Shown here piece after piece: positions 17,545 to 25,764 of a stretch of DNA of 59,213 nucleotides. Location of the stretch: contig WQSF01000008.1 of the NCBI GenBank assembly GCA_009788065.1, forward strand, positions 1-59,213. Direction: 5' to 3'. The position numbers were made by a program, and so were the translations under genes. This DNA comes from Treponema sp. (GTDB lineage Bacteria > Spirochaetota > Spirochaetia > Treponematales > Breznakiellaceae). Position 1 is the first letter of the stretch, and each line of letters begins with the position of its first letter. A model generated the notes under the pieces. It was not told the origin of the DNA and ran no database searches. It saw only the letters and a list, made by a program, of their open reading frames with translations.

Positions 17545-17634
17545 TTATTTATTCTTATGTCTGTTTTTCCGCAGTTTTTTCTTGCGTTTGTGGGTAGCGA
17601 TTTTTCGCAGTTTGCGCTTTCTTCCGCAGGGCAC
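17545..17634 (-). CDS. 29-residue basic protein, AURKAIP1/COX24-type (small ribosome-associated)
   Basis: A tiny frame that gene finders may miss. The GTG start is preceded by AGGAG at 7 nt and the product is VPCGRKRKLRKIATHKRKKK plus LRKNRHKNK. The pattern K-x-IATHKRKKxLRKNRHK matches the AURKAIP1/COX24 domain, which in bacteria defines very short basic proteins bound to the small ribosomal subunit (bS22 in mycobacteria). Thus a small-subunit role is likely but inferred. It has its own sigma-70 promoter at 17685-17713 and a hairpin in the leader (17663-17676, ACGGC-ACAA-GCCGT). A longer frame that overlaps it (17484-17735) is an artefact. Confidence 0.75.
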   Translation of the reverse strand: MPCGRKRKLRKIATHKRKKKLRKNRHKNK

Positions 17635-17662
17635 TTAAATTCTCCTAAAACCGGCAATATTG

Positions 17663-17676
17663 ACGGCACAAGCCGT
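17663..17676 (-). promoter_or_regulatory. Leader hairpin of the 29-residue basic protein
   Basis: A perfect 5-bp inverted repeat ACGGC/GCCGT with a 4-nt loop, in the leader between promoter and Shine-Dalgarno. Small ribosomal protein genes often use leader structures for feedback; that is an inference here. Confidence 0.35.
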
Positions 17677-17684
17677 ATCATTTG

Positions 17685-17713
17685 ATTATGCTGGAAGCCT
17701 ATAAAAAGGTCAA
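17685..17713 (-). promoter_or_regulatory. Sigma-70 promoter of the 29-residue basic protein gene
   Basis: Minus-strand TTGACC (17708-17713), a 17-nt spacer, CATAAT (17685-17690). The leader would be about 45 nt. Confidence 0.65.
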
Positions 17714-17728
17714 GAGCAGAAAAATTGC

Positions 17729-17757
17729 TTGACATTTTTCGGCGAATTTTATATATT
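17729..17757 (+). promoter_or_regulatory. Sigma-70 promoter of tRNA-Glu and the acyltransferase gene
   Basis: TTGACA (17729-17734), a 17-nt spacer, TATATT (17752-17757). Transcription would start near 17764, about 12 nt before the mature tRNA 5' end. It is back-to-back with the minus-strand promoter at 17685-17713. Confidence 0.75.
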
Positions 17758-17775
17758 CGTTTCAGACTTTTAGAA

Positions 17776-17847
<72 letters not shown>

Positions 17848-17849
17848 TA

Positions 17850-19208
17850 ATGCGAAAACCTTATCAAAAGCCTGTTCTTACGGCCTCGCCTGATGTTAAG
17901 GTCGCTCCACCGGTTATATCAAAATTAGCGATATTCCTGATTTCATTGATTGTAAGACCCTATATTATCTTCCTTTTCGGTTTTGCGAAGCTTGAATTAC
18001 ACGGGGATTCGATTTTATTTGATGTTTTTAGGCGTTCTTTATCCGGGAAAAGCCGCAGTATTATCGCTTTTCGCCATCCCGACGGCAGGGAACCTCAGCT
18101 TTTATCATGGCTGTTCACCTTTAAATTGAAATCGCTGGCGCTCAAAAAAAAGATTAAATTTGACAGGAAACCTCATTCCATTTTTGTTTACGGGTACGAG
18201 GTCGCAAGATGGGGAGGCCCTGTTGTGCGAATTGTCATGCCGAAAATGGGCGCGATTCCCATACATCATACAAAACTTGATTCTAAAGGAATGACGAAGA
18301 TTCTTAACTCAATTACCGACGGCTGTTATCCCTTATCGCTTGCGCCAGAAGGACAGGTTTCATATTCGCAGGATACGGTACCGCGTCTTGAATCAGGCGC
18401 GATACGGATAGGGTTTCAGGCGGCTTCCGCCCTCGCGGCAAAAAACAGCGGATGTCCGCTTGAACTTCTGCCTCTTTCTGTTCATTTCAGATACGGCAGT
18501 TTTGGAGAAGCCGCGATGCAAAGGCTTTTAAAAAAAATCGAAAAAACATGCGGCTTTATAAAAAAGGAATCAAAAAAATTATCCTTTGATACCCGGATTA
18601 AAAGATGCAGGGATTTAATCCTTGAAATTAATGAAAACCGTTACGGAATAAAAATCGATGATTCGTTATCATTTAAGGAAAGGCTTGATAAGGTAATCAA
18701 CTGCGCGCTCTCATGCTCGGAGCGAATGTTGGGAATAAAAAGCGAAGGCGATTTTTTTATCAGGCTATACAAAGTGCGCCATATTTGCTGGGATAAAATT
18801 TATCTTGCCGGGATAGACAGCTTTAAAAAAACCGCAGGAGTAAGACGCAGTGTGATGGATTTGCAAGCGGGAGAAGCCTATTACATCGCGCGCCATCAGG
18901 AGCTTGCGGATTTTGGCTGGTACTTTAAAGAAGCTAATATACAGGAAGACTGCGCGCTTCATAATAAAGTTGAATATGTTCAAAATCTTTGGGATTTCGC
19001 AAACCGCACAATGGGAGGAGCGCTGGCAAACAGGGTTAATATTCATCCGCGAAAAATAATTATTAAAACTGCTCCCGCCATTGATCTTGGCACGCGTCTT
19101 GAACATTATAAGGAAAATAAAAGAGAAGCGGTCGCCTCGGTTTCGGCGGATCTTGAGAAAGCGTTTCTTGATTGCATAAACGAAGTGAATAACAGCGTGT
19201 CAGGATAA
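17850..19208 (+). CDS. Phospholipid/glycerol acyltransferase family protein
   Basis: The protein has 452 residues. A hydrophobic segment (about 22-46) probably anchors it in the inner membrane. The PlsC-like features are FRHPDGREPQ (about 74-83) at the place of the HX4D catalytic motif, here H-X4-E, and LAPEGQVS (164-171) at the place of FPEGTRS, which binds the phosphate. The long C-terminal half has no recognised domain. Its likely role is acyl transfer to a lysolipid or glycerol phosphate. The start is ATG 17850, two nt after the tRNA; the longer upstream frame runs through the tRNA and is not used. Its only apparent promoter is that of the tRNA. Confidence 0.7.
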   Translation: MRKPYQKPVLTASPDVKVAPPVISKLAIFLISLIVRPYIIFLFGFAKLELHGDSILFDVFRRSLSGKSRSIIAFRHPDGREPQLLSWLFTFKLKSLALKKKIKFDRKPHSIFVYGYEVARWGGPVVRIVMPKMGAIPIHHTKLDSKGMTKILNSITDGCYPLSLAPEGQVSYSQDTVPRLESGAIRIGFQAASALAAKNSGCPLELLPLSVHFRYGSFGEAAMQRLLKKIEKTCGFIKKESKKLSFDTRIKRCRDLILEINENRYGIKIDDSLSFKERLDKVINCALSCSERMLGIKSEGDFFIRLYKVRHICWDKIYLAGIDSFKKTAGVRRSVMDLQAGEAYYIARHQELADFGWYFKEANIQEDCALHNKVEYVQNLWDFANRTMGGALANRVNIHPRKIIIKTAPAIDLGTRLEHYKENKREAVASVSADLEKAFLDCINEVNNSVSG

Positions 19209-20660
19209 TTTAAAAGAGCCGAGAGTTCCTATACCTGTTCCCCTGTAAATAAAATAAAGAGACCGGATACCGTCCGGTATCGAAATATCAGAAGAAAAAT
19301 ATTTCCAGATATTGCTGGATACTACGTCGATTTTTCCAAGCGGCTCTCCGTCCCATTTTATTCTAACCTCGAAAAAACCTCTACAGTAACCGCGTATTTT
19401 TACGGCGATTTTTGTTACTCCCTTGCAGTCGAAATATTTAAAACCTACCGCGCGGTTATCGATAATGTTTGTAATAAAGCCGTTCTCGTAATTTTTTTTC
19501 GTATCGTATGAATCACATTCGTCCTGGGTGATAAAAGGCATTTCCGGGTTTCTGTTCGGCCAGTATGTTTTTAAAGGTGGTGCGATTTCATCCAAAGAAA
19601 AAATGTTACACGCAATATACGCGCCGTATTCGCCGAAGCAGGGAAGGGGAGCGCCGTTCGGCCCGCTTGAAGTCATCTCAACCTGATTAATCGATCCGTC
19701 TTTGTTAAATTTTATCGGCTCAAGGCAGGCTTGCCTGGAAAATTCATTGCCGTTTGTGTGTCTGTGATAAAAAATGTACCAACTGCCAGCTATTTGCGCG
19801 ATACTGCCGTGGTTATTGTTGCTAAAATACATCTGCTTTTTCGCAGGTTTGTAAGCGTCGATATTTAAGTCCGCGTTACTGACTATTACACCGCCGTATT
19901 TAAAATCTTTTAACGGATGCTTGCTTGTCGCGTAACATAATTCGTTCATCGAATACGCAGAATATATAAAATACCATGTATCGTCTTTTTTACGAATCGA
20001 GGAAGCTTCAAAAAATTCATGTCCTTCAAAACCTGTGCCCTCACTTGCGTTGATTCCGGGAATTACTGGAAAGGGTCCTTCCTGAATCGTAAGCATGTCA
20101 CTGCCAAGAACAACGGCGATGGAATGGTTTCTGTAATCTTCGACTGTTTTACCATTTCCCGTACATTGCCCGGAATAAAGATAAGTTTTAGAGCCTTCAG
20201 TAAAGACCGCGGGATCAAATTGAGGAACGTCATCTTCTTTCCTGCCGAGCAATGTTCCGCAGGGGTAATGAACATACCCGAGGAATTCATACTTGCCGCA
20301 GGGCGCGGAACATACCGCGACTGAAATTACATCCAGTTTATCTAGAACATAGTAAAGATAAAATTTACCGTCCTGTCCGCGGGTTACGTCAGGCGCGTAG
20401 AGATGCATACTGCCGTCTTTATTTTGCGGATCATCAGTCTTTCTATAAATTATACCTTCATATCTCCAATCTGTTAGATCGTTTTCAGGAGCAGACCAGC
20501 AGACATAGTCGTTCATGCAGTACGCGTAGCCGTTAAATTTATCGTGTGAGCCGTATAAGTAAACTCTCGGATTGCCGTCAGTGTCATTGAAAACATGCGG
20601 TTCGCCGTCAGGGATATATTCCCATGACGGAAGGAAGGGATTAACTCCTGTTTTTTTCAT
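19200..20660 (-). CDS. Glycoside hydrolase family 43 protein with C-terminal carbohydrate-binding-like region
   Basis: The product (486 residues) probably removes arabinose or xylose from plant hemicellulose. The five-bladed propeller start NPFLPSWEYIPDGEPHVF carries the catalytic base Asp18. Asp91 in YAPDVTRGQDGKFYLYY and Glu in GHEFFEASSIRK (about 217) give the other two acidic catalytic residues. Residues 370-486 look like a beta-sandwich (KYFDCKGVTKIAVKIRGYCRGFFEVRI) of the CBM6 type. No signal peptide is seen, so it should act in the cytoplasm on imported oligosaccharides. AGGGGG lies before the ATG. It fits a plant-fibre-degrading gut habitat. It overlaps the end of the convergent acyltransferase gene by 9 nt. 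Confidence 0.85.
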   Translation of the reverse strand: MKKTGVNPFLPSWEYIPDGEPHVFNDTDGNPRVYLYGSHDKFNGYAYCMNDYVCWSAPENDLTDWRYEGIIYRKTDDPQNKDGSMHLYAPDVTRGQDGKFYLYYVLDKLDVISVAVCSAPCGKYEFLGYVHYPCGTLLGRKEDDVPQFDPAVFTEGSKTYLYSGQCTGNGKTVEDYRNHSIAVVLGSDMLTIQEGPFPVIPGINASEGTGFEGHEFFEASSIRKKDDTWYFIYSAYSMNELCYATSKHPLKDFKYGGVIVSNADLNIDAYKPAKKQMYFSNNNHGSIAQIAGSWYIFYHRHTNGNEFSRQACLEPIKFNKDGSINQVEMTSSGPNGAPLPCFGEYGAYIACNIFSLDEIAPPLKTYWPNRNPEMPFITQDECDSYDTKKNYENGFITNIIDNRAVGFKYFDCKGVTKIAVKIRGYCRGFFEVRIKWDGEPLGKIDVVSSNIWKYFSSDISIPDGIRSLYFIYRGTGIGTLGSFKLS

Positions 20661-20718
20661 ATTGCCCCCTTTTAAAATATGTTATAAAATTAGCAATTAC
20701 TCAAGATGAGGTAAAACC

Positions 20719-21105
20719 ATTAAATTAGAACTTTTTACATTCTGCGATTTCGCGCAGGAAAATCACGGAAAACTTACTATCGTGGGAACTTTTGACACAA
20801 TCATCTCGCGCAACTTTCCGTGCGTTCATCCGCAGTTATCTGTTGTTATACGCCTTCGATTTGATCTTTGGGAATTTGGAAATCATGCGTTTAAAATAGA
20901 AACGCGAAATCTGGAAGGAGAATCAAGCATGGAAGCGATCAGCGGCAACATTGACGTAAGGGGAGGAGGGAACGCATCCGCGGTATCTCACCTTGTTTTC
21001 AGTATCGCAAACCTTCACTTTAAAGATCCCGGTCTAATAAATTTTGTACTGTTCATAGATGAAAAAGAAATCGACTCTGTTCCGTTATACGTAAGAAAAG
21101 GCTAA
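20719..21105 (+). CDS. DUF6941 family protein, apparently initiating at ATT
   Basis: The product has 128 residues, beginning (M)KLELFTFCDFAQENHGKLTI and continuing VGTFDTIISRNFPCVHPQ, the pattern I know for DUF6941 proteins, whose members begin MK-hydrophobic-E-hydrophobic-FxxCD. In this gene the residue at the Met position is encoded by ATT (20719). GAGG stands 7 nt upstream, and the frame is closed by TGA at 20707, so no ATG, GTG or TTG is available before GTG 20782, which would remove the conserved N-terminal strand. Function of the family is unknown. It is convergent with aroC, overlapping by 4 nt. Confidence 0.7.
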   Translation: MKLELFTFCDFAQENHGKLTIVGTFDTIISRNFPCVHPQLSVVIRLRFDLWEFGNHAFKIETRNLEGESSMEAISGNIDVRGGGNASAVSHLVFSIANLHFKDPGLINFVLFIDEKEIDSVPLYVRKG

Positions 21106-22061
21106 ACTCTGGAAACGCGGGACAGAAGCAGGAAATCCGCGAGAACTAAAGCGGTCATGGATTCAACAACGACAACAGCTCGCGGGACAATACATGTATC
21201 GTGGCGACCGTGAATTTCTATTTCCTGTATATTTCCGTTCTTGTCATAGGCTTTTTGTTTTTTTGAAATTGAAGGCGTCGGTTTAAACGCCGCTTTAAAT
21301 AAAATATCCTGACCTGTAGAAATACCTCCCAATATGCCGCCTGAGTTATTTGTCGCATATCCGCCGTTTTCGCCGGGTTGGTCATTGTTCTCGCTTCCTT
21401 TCATATCCGCGGCGGCAAATCCCGCGCCGAATTCAATGCCTTTGCATGCGCCGATAGAAATTATCGCGGCGGAAAGACGCGCGTCAAGTTTGTCAAATAC
21501 GGGTTCTCCAAGACCCGGAGGAACTCCGGTAACTTTACAGGAAATTACGCCGCCTGCGCTGTCTCCTTCGGCGTGGAGTTCTTTTATGTTGGGAGCTGTT
21601 AAAGAGAGCGCGGTTATTGTGATTCCGTATCTGGAAAGCAATTTTTTCGCGACAGCGCCTGATGCGACTCTTCCAAGCGTTTCCCTTCCCGAACTTCTTC
21701 CGCCGCCTCTATGATCGCGCCTTGCGTATTTTGCCTGCCATGTAAAATCCGCGTGACCGGGTCTGTAAATATCTTTTAATTTGTCGTAGTCGCCTGAATT
21801 ATGGTTTTTATTTTTTACAATAACCGCTATCGGGCTTCCCAATGTTTTACCTTCAAAAACGCCTGATAAAATTTCTGGAATGTCTTCTTCGTCTCTGGAA
21901 CCATGAGCGCTTCCCGGGCGGCGGAGCGCGAGTTCTGTTTCAATATCGTTAGCTGAAATTTCAAGTCCTGCGGGGCATCCGTCTATCACACAGCCCATCG
22001 CTTCTCCATGAGATTCGCCGAATGTGGTTACTCTGAATATTCTTCCAAAAATGTTTGACAT
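21102..22061 (-). CDS. aroC: Chorismate synthase, short form
   Basis: The enzyme makes chorismate from EPSP using reduced FMN. Core motifs are present: FGESHG near residue 14, LALRRPG, GHADFTWQAKYARRDHRGGGRSSGRETLGRVASGA, GDSAGGVI, LDARLSAAI and GRHDTCIVPRAVVVVESM. The length is 319 residues against 350-365 in most bacteria. About 33 residues are missing between NIKELHAE and GDSAGG, where other enzymes carry a segment with a conserved cysteine-proline region, and the C-terminal tail is short. All residues I know to contact FMN or EPSP seem present. AroH (6.2 kb) uses its product. It is separated from the HD gene by 6 nt. Confidence 0.93.
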   Translation of the reverse strand: MSNIFGRIFRVTTFGESHGEAMGCVIDGCPAGLEISANDIETELALRRPGSAHGSRDEEDIPEILSGVFEGKTLGSPIAVIVKNKNHNSGDYDKLKDIYRPGHADFTWQAKYARRDHRGGGRSSGRETLGRVASGAVAKKLLSRYGITITALSLTAPNIKELHAEGDSAGGVISCKVTGVPPGLGEPVFDKLDARLSAAIISIGACKGIEFGAGFAAADMKGSENNDQPGENGGYATNNSGGILGGISTGQDILFKAAFKPTPSISKKQKAYDKNGNIQEIEIHGRHDTCIVPRAVVVVESMTALVLADFLLLSRVSRV

Positions 22062-22067
22062 GATAAA

Positions 22068-22883
22068 TTACAAATACCTTCTTTCGTCATCATCGCCTAC
22101 TCTGGCGTACAACTCGATATGCTGTTTTGCGGTGCTTTGGGCTATTTTATGCATAAGCACTTCTTCCACCTGGAAAAGCCCTATTTCGCTTGACATATGA
22201 ACGTCAATTCTTACAGGTTTTTCTTTGCCTGCCTGTATTTCCACATTTTCAATCGAATTTGCTGAATATTGATGGATGAGTCCGACTCTGGGCGTGTGAA
22301 TCATATGAATCGGGATACGCGCCCTTCCTTTTGTCATGTCACAGCCGTCCGCAACTTGCACAATGCCTGCTTCAAGCGAGGAGACAGTAATGGTACCCAT
22401 ATGGCCGGCGACCCCTTCAAGCGCAAGGGCGCGTATCATCACTCTTTTTTTAATATCATCGTGGTATACCTGATCTAAAATACGGTCAATCATGGGCATC
22501 GCCAAAACTATACTATGAAGTTCATGATTCTGCCTTCCCATACCCATACCCAAATCATGGAACATCGCCGCAAGCATTACCGCCATTAGGCTGTCTTCAA
22601 AATCGCCGCAGCCGTCCGCTTCAAGACTCGTTTTAAAATTGGCTTTTCTTAAAAGATCAAGCATTAAAACAGCGTTATACGAAACTGTGCGCATATGCAC
22701 AGGTCCGTGATCGTTATAACCAAGTCTTACGATAGAAACTATATTCGCGTACTCCTGGGAAGCCTGAAGCTCTTCATTGGCAAGAAGCAGTTTTAAACCC
22801 ATCATCGCGCGTCCTGTCAATCCCAGCGAGTTAACCAAGTCGATAAGCCTAATATCGATATTTACTTCTTTTGCAGATTTCAT
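22068..22883 (-). CDS. HD-domain phosphohydrolase
   Basis: The protein has 271 residues. The metal-binding residues are visible as DHGPVHMRTV (first His), AAMFHDLGMGMGRQNHELHS (HD pair at about 109-110, then His) and a late VADGCDMTKGRAR (Asp). HD enzymes act on nucleotides, nucleic acids or cyclic nucleotides; nothing here decides the substrate. A C-terminal part of about 70 residues (IGLFQVEEVLMHKIAQS) is not part of the core. AGGAG lies before the ATG. It sits between the solute-binding lipoprotein and aroC on the same strand. Confidence 0.8.
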   Translation of the reverse strand: MKSAKEVNIDIRLIDLVNSLGLTGRAMMGLKLLLANEELQASQEYANIVSIVRLGYNDHGPVHMRTVSYNAVLMLDLLRKANFKTSLEADGCGDFEDSLMAVMLAAMFHDLGMGMGRQNHELHSIVLAMPMIDRILDQVYHDDIKKRVMIRALALEGVAGHMGTITVSSLEAGIVQVADGCDMTKGRARIPIHMIHTPRVGLIHQYSANSIENVEIQAGKEKPVRIDVHMSSEIGLFQVEEVLMHKIAQSTAKQHIELYARVGDDDERRYL

Positions 22884-22896
22884 TTTTTAACTCCTT

Positions 22897-24714
22897 TTAT
22901 TTTAGATAAAGATAATTTGTTTCTGCGCCGTTCATGTTGTCAAAATATACATTTGTAAAATCCCATCTGTTTGAAAGCGCCCAAAAACCTCTTGAGCGCA
23001 TCAAATGAATTATGGGACATTGTTCAATCATGATTGACTGGAACTCATCCCAAATTTTCTGAGCTTTTACGGGATCTAAAGTAAATTTTCCTTCGTTATA
23101 CAAATAGTCGATCCTCTCCTCCCATTCAGTGGAAGGAGCTGTCTGATTGGGATGCCACATATGAAGATTGCCGGAAGAAGGCCATACATTGCTTCCCTGG
23201 CTCGGAAAGATATTGGAACCGGAAAGACCTATCAGCATTGAATCCCAGTCAAATGTCGATATTAAAGACTGAACCTGCTTCTGGAAATCCAAAACTCTGA
23301 TATTCACTTTAATGCCGATTTTAGAAAGTTCGTCTCTTATAATCGAGGCTGTATCCTGATAAAGAGAACTTTCTGATCTGATAATTAAATTAAACTCCAC
23401 GCGCCTGTTATTGCTGTCGCGCATTAAACCGCGTTTATCTCTTTCAAAACCAGCGGCTGCTAAAAGCGAAAGAGCGCGTTCAGTATCAAAAAGAAAATCG
23501 GATTTAATAGCGGGATTGTAATACGGATTCGGTTCGGGGAATATATTCAATTTCGGCTCCGCGAGCCCCCTGTAAACTTGCGCGTTTATTCTGTCCCGGT
23601 TTAAAAGACAGCTCATCGCCTGCCTGAATTCTTTTTTTGTGAACCAGTCATACTGCGGTTTGCTGTTATTTACAGGATTTTGATTGAATGTCCAGAACGC
23701 CGCGCTAAGGGAGCCTTCGCTGTTAAATACGGTAAAACTGCCGTCATTTTTATTTACAAGCGAATCAAGGTCTTCTGGGCGAAGGCGGTAGTTTTCCGTT
23801 TCTCCGTTTTTAAAAATTAAAAGCTGTGTATTTTCTTCGGGAATTATTCGTACAATCATCTCTTCGATGTACGGAAGCGAAACTCCGTTTGCGTCTTTTT
23901 CCCAATAATTCGGATTGCGTTTATACACAAGCCTTTGTCCGGGAGTATACTCTGTTAAAAACCATTTTCCCATAGACGGAATTTCTTTCGGATCTGTCGA
24001 AACATTGAACAGATTTTTTACAGCTTCCACGCCGCCGTTTTTCTTTACAGGTTCGTATACATGGCGGGGACCAAAATCCCTGTTTGTCATTAGATACGGC
24101 TCCGCGATAATTCGCGGAAAGTTAAATGAAAAACGCAGGGAATCTATTTTTTCTATATCGATATGCGCGTCGCTTCCGTCCGGCATTGTTAAAAACTGTC
24201 CGTAATAACCGGAACTTTGAAATTCAGGATCGCCTTCTATTTCGTTATACCAAAAAATTATATCGTCGCTTGTTACTTTTTCTTTACGGTTTGAATTGTA
24301 ATAACTCCAGTAAACGTCATCGCGCAGAGTATAAATAACGCGCATTGTATTGTTTTGTTCGTTTACGATTGTCTGAGGAGAGGCGATGCGTCCCTTCCAG
24401 CTTCGTTTTACAACATCGTAGTCAATTAAATAATCCGTCATGCTGTTTACAACAGCGGAAGTGGAACTGTCCTGCTCGGCTATAAGATGGTTAAAACTTT
24501 TTGGATCTTCGTTCATTACATCATGCCATGTTCCGCCCAATCCGCCGGGAAGGAATTCTTCTCCGCGCCACGGTTTGCTTTCTGTTTTTTCAAGGAGTTC
24601 GGCAAGTCCTTCGGCATTTATGGCTTCAAGTTCCGCAAGCGAAAGCTCTTCATGTTTGGCGCATGAAACCTGCGATAACAGGATAATTAAAAAAATTGCC
24701 GTGATTTTCTTCAT
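22897..24714 (-). CDS. Family 5 ABC-transporter solute-binding lipoprotein (peptide type)
   Basis: The protein has 605 residues with a signal peptide and lipobox LLSQVSC, so it is anchored outside the inner membrane. It is a SBP_bac_5 protein: YLIDYDVVKRSWKGRIASP, WSYYNS...VTSDDIIFWYNE, YTPGQRLVYKRNPNYWEKD, FRQAMSCLLNRDRIN and the C-terminal domain with IRDELSKIGIKVNIRVLDF. These proteins bring oligopeptides or oligosaccharides to an ABC permease; no permease genes are adjacent. I use ATG 24714, since the longer frame would bury the signal peptide and run into cysK. There is no Shine-Dalgarno, but a complete promoter ends 6 nt before the ATG. Confidence 0.9.
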   Translation of the reverse strand: MKKITAIFLIILLSQVSCAKHEELSLAELEAINAEGLAELLEKTESKPWRGEEFLPGGLGGTWHDVMNEDPKSFNHLIAEQDSSTSAVVNSMTDYLIDYDVVKRSWKGRIASPQTIVNEQNNTMRVIYTLRDDVYWSYYNSNRKEKVTSDDIIFWYNEIEGDPEFQSSGYYGQFLTMPDGSDAHIDIEKIDSLRFSFNFPRIIAEPYLMTNRDFGPRHVYEPVKKNGGVEAVKNLFNVSTDPKEIPSMGKWFLTEYTPGQRLVYKRNPNYWEKDANGVSLPYIEEMIVRIIPEENTQLLIFKNGETENYRLRPEDLDSLVNKNDGSFTVFNSEGSLSAAFWTFNQNPVNNSKPQYDWFTKKEFRQAMSCLLNRDRINAQVYRGLAEPKLNIFPEPNPYYNPAIKSDFLFDTERALSLLAAAGFERDKRGLMRDSNNRRVEFNLIIRSESSLYQDTASIIRDELSKIGIKVNIRVLDFQKQVQSLISTFDWDSMLIGLSGSNIFPSQGSNVWPSSGNLHMWHPNQTAPSTEWEERIDYLYNEGKFTLDPVKAQKIWDEFQSIMIEQCPIIHLMRSRGFWALSNRWDFTNVYFDNMNGAETNYLYLK

Positions 24715-24720
24715 GTGGTC

Positions 24721-24749
24721 ATTGTAGGGGATATTCGCGATTTTATCAA
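24721..24749 (-). promoter_or_regulatory. Promoter giving a leaderless mRNA for the solute-binding protein
   Basis: Minus-strand TTGATA (24744-24749), exactly 17 nt, TACAAT (24721-24726), then GACCAC and the ATG. Transcription is expected to start at the A of the start codon. This is the best-formed example in the window. Confidence 0.7.
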
Positions 24750-24761
24750 TTATTGTAATGG

Positions 24762-25682
24762 TTAGAGATCGTCCCAAAGCCATGAAGACAGATAACGTTC
24801 GCCTGTATCGGGAAGGATTACAACAAACGTCTTTCCGGCGTTTTCCGGGCGTTTAGCCGCAGTAAGAGCGGCAAACACGGCGGCGCCTGAGGAAACGCCT
24901 GAAAGAATACCTTCGTGTTTCGCTAAAAGCCGCACGGTATTGCCCGCGTCATCATCGCTTATTTTAATTATCTCGTCGATTATTGACGAATTGTACACAC
25001 GCGGTTTAAATCCTAAGCCTATACCCTGTATTTTATGGTAGCCGGGTTCTCCTCCTGATAAAACGGGAGACGATAAAGGTTCCGCCGCAATTATTTTTAT
25101 AGTTTTTTTTATTTTTTTAAGATATTTTCCCGCGCCTGAAAGAGTGCCTCCTGAGCCGATACCGCCGACAAGAATATCGACATGGCCCATTGTGTCTTTC
25201 CAGATTTCGGGCCCTGTTGTTTTTTCATGAATATCAGGATTTGCAGGATTATTGTACTGCCTCGGCATGAAAGAATTTTTTATTGATGCGGCAAGTTCTT
25301 CTGCGGCTTCCGCCGCGCCTTCAACTCCTTTAGACGCTTCTGTAAGCACTATTTCCGCGCCAAGCGCAGATAAAAGTTTACAGCGCTCAATGGGCATTGT
25401 TTCAGGCATTGTTAGAATAACTTTATAACCTTTTACCGATCCGATATACGCGAGAGCGATTCCTGTATTTCCGCTTGCAGGCTCAATTATTATTGAGCCG
25501 CGTTTTAATTTTCCTTCTTTTTCGGCAGTTTCAATCATGGAGAGAGCGGCGCGATCTTTTACACTGTGAAGCGGATTAAAATATTCCAGTTTCGCGTAAA
25601 TAATAGTTTTAGTATTGTTAAGCCTGTTAAGCCTTACAAGCGGGGTATTACCGATTAAATCGGTAATATTATCTACCCTCAT
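24762..25682 (-). CDS. cysK: Cysteine synthase A (O-acetylserine sulfhydrylase)
   Basis: The enzyme joins O-acetylserine and sulfide to form cysteine, with PLP. The protein has 306 residues. Motifs: IGNTPLVRLNRL, HSVKDRAA with the PLP lysine, EPASGNTGIALAYIG binding the substrate carboxylate, GGIGSGGTLSGAGKYL holding the PLP phosphate, and GVSSGAAV. The start is taken at ATG 25682; a TTG three codons earlier is the other choice, and GAGG lies about 10 nt upstream. It is divergent from the purine operon and 47 nt before the next gene start on its strand. Confidence 0.95.
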   Translation of the reverse strand: MRVDNITDLIGNTPLVRLNRLNNTKTIIYAKLEYFNPLHSVKDRAALSMIETAEKEGKLKRGSIIIEPASGNTGIALAYIGSVKGYKVILTMPETMPIERCKLLSALGAEIVLTEASKGVEGAAEAAEELAASIKNSFMPRQYNNPANPDIHEKTTGPEIWKDTMGHVDILVGGIGSGGTLSGAGKYLKKIKKTIKIIAAEPLSSPVLSGGEPGYHKIQGIGLGFKPRVYNSSIIDEIIKISDDDAGNTVRLLAKHEGILSGVSSGAAVFAALTAAKRPENAGKTFVVILPDTGERYLSSWLWDDL

Positions 25683-25728
25683 TACTGCCAAGCCTCATTG
25701 TTTGATAGTATTCAAAAAAACAAAAAAA

Positions 25729-25737
25729 TGATATAGT
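25729..25737 (+). promoter_or_regulatory. Extended -10 promoter of the purine operon
   Basis: TGATATAGT (extended -10 of the form TGnTATAxT) about 27 nt before the purE ATG. The -35 region is A-rich without a clear hexamer. No purine riboswitch could be recognised. Confidence 0.4.
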
Positions 25738-25764
25738 ATTGCATAAAAGCATAAACGAGGGGTT

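Noticed and set aside
17484-17735. 83-residue minus-strand open frame
   Set aside because: It covers the promoter, leader and the 29-residue basic gene in another frame, has no ribosome site at its start and has no sensible composition.
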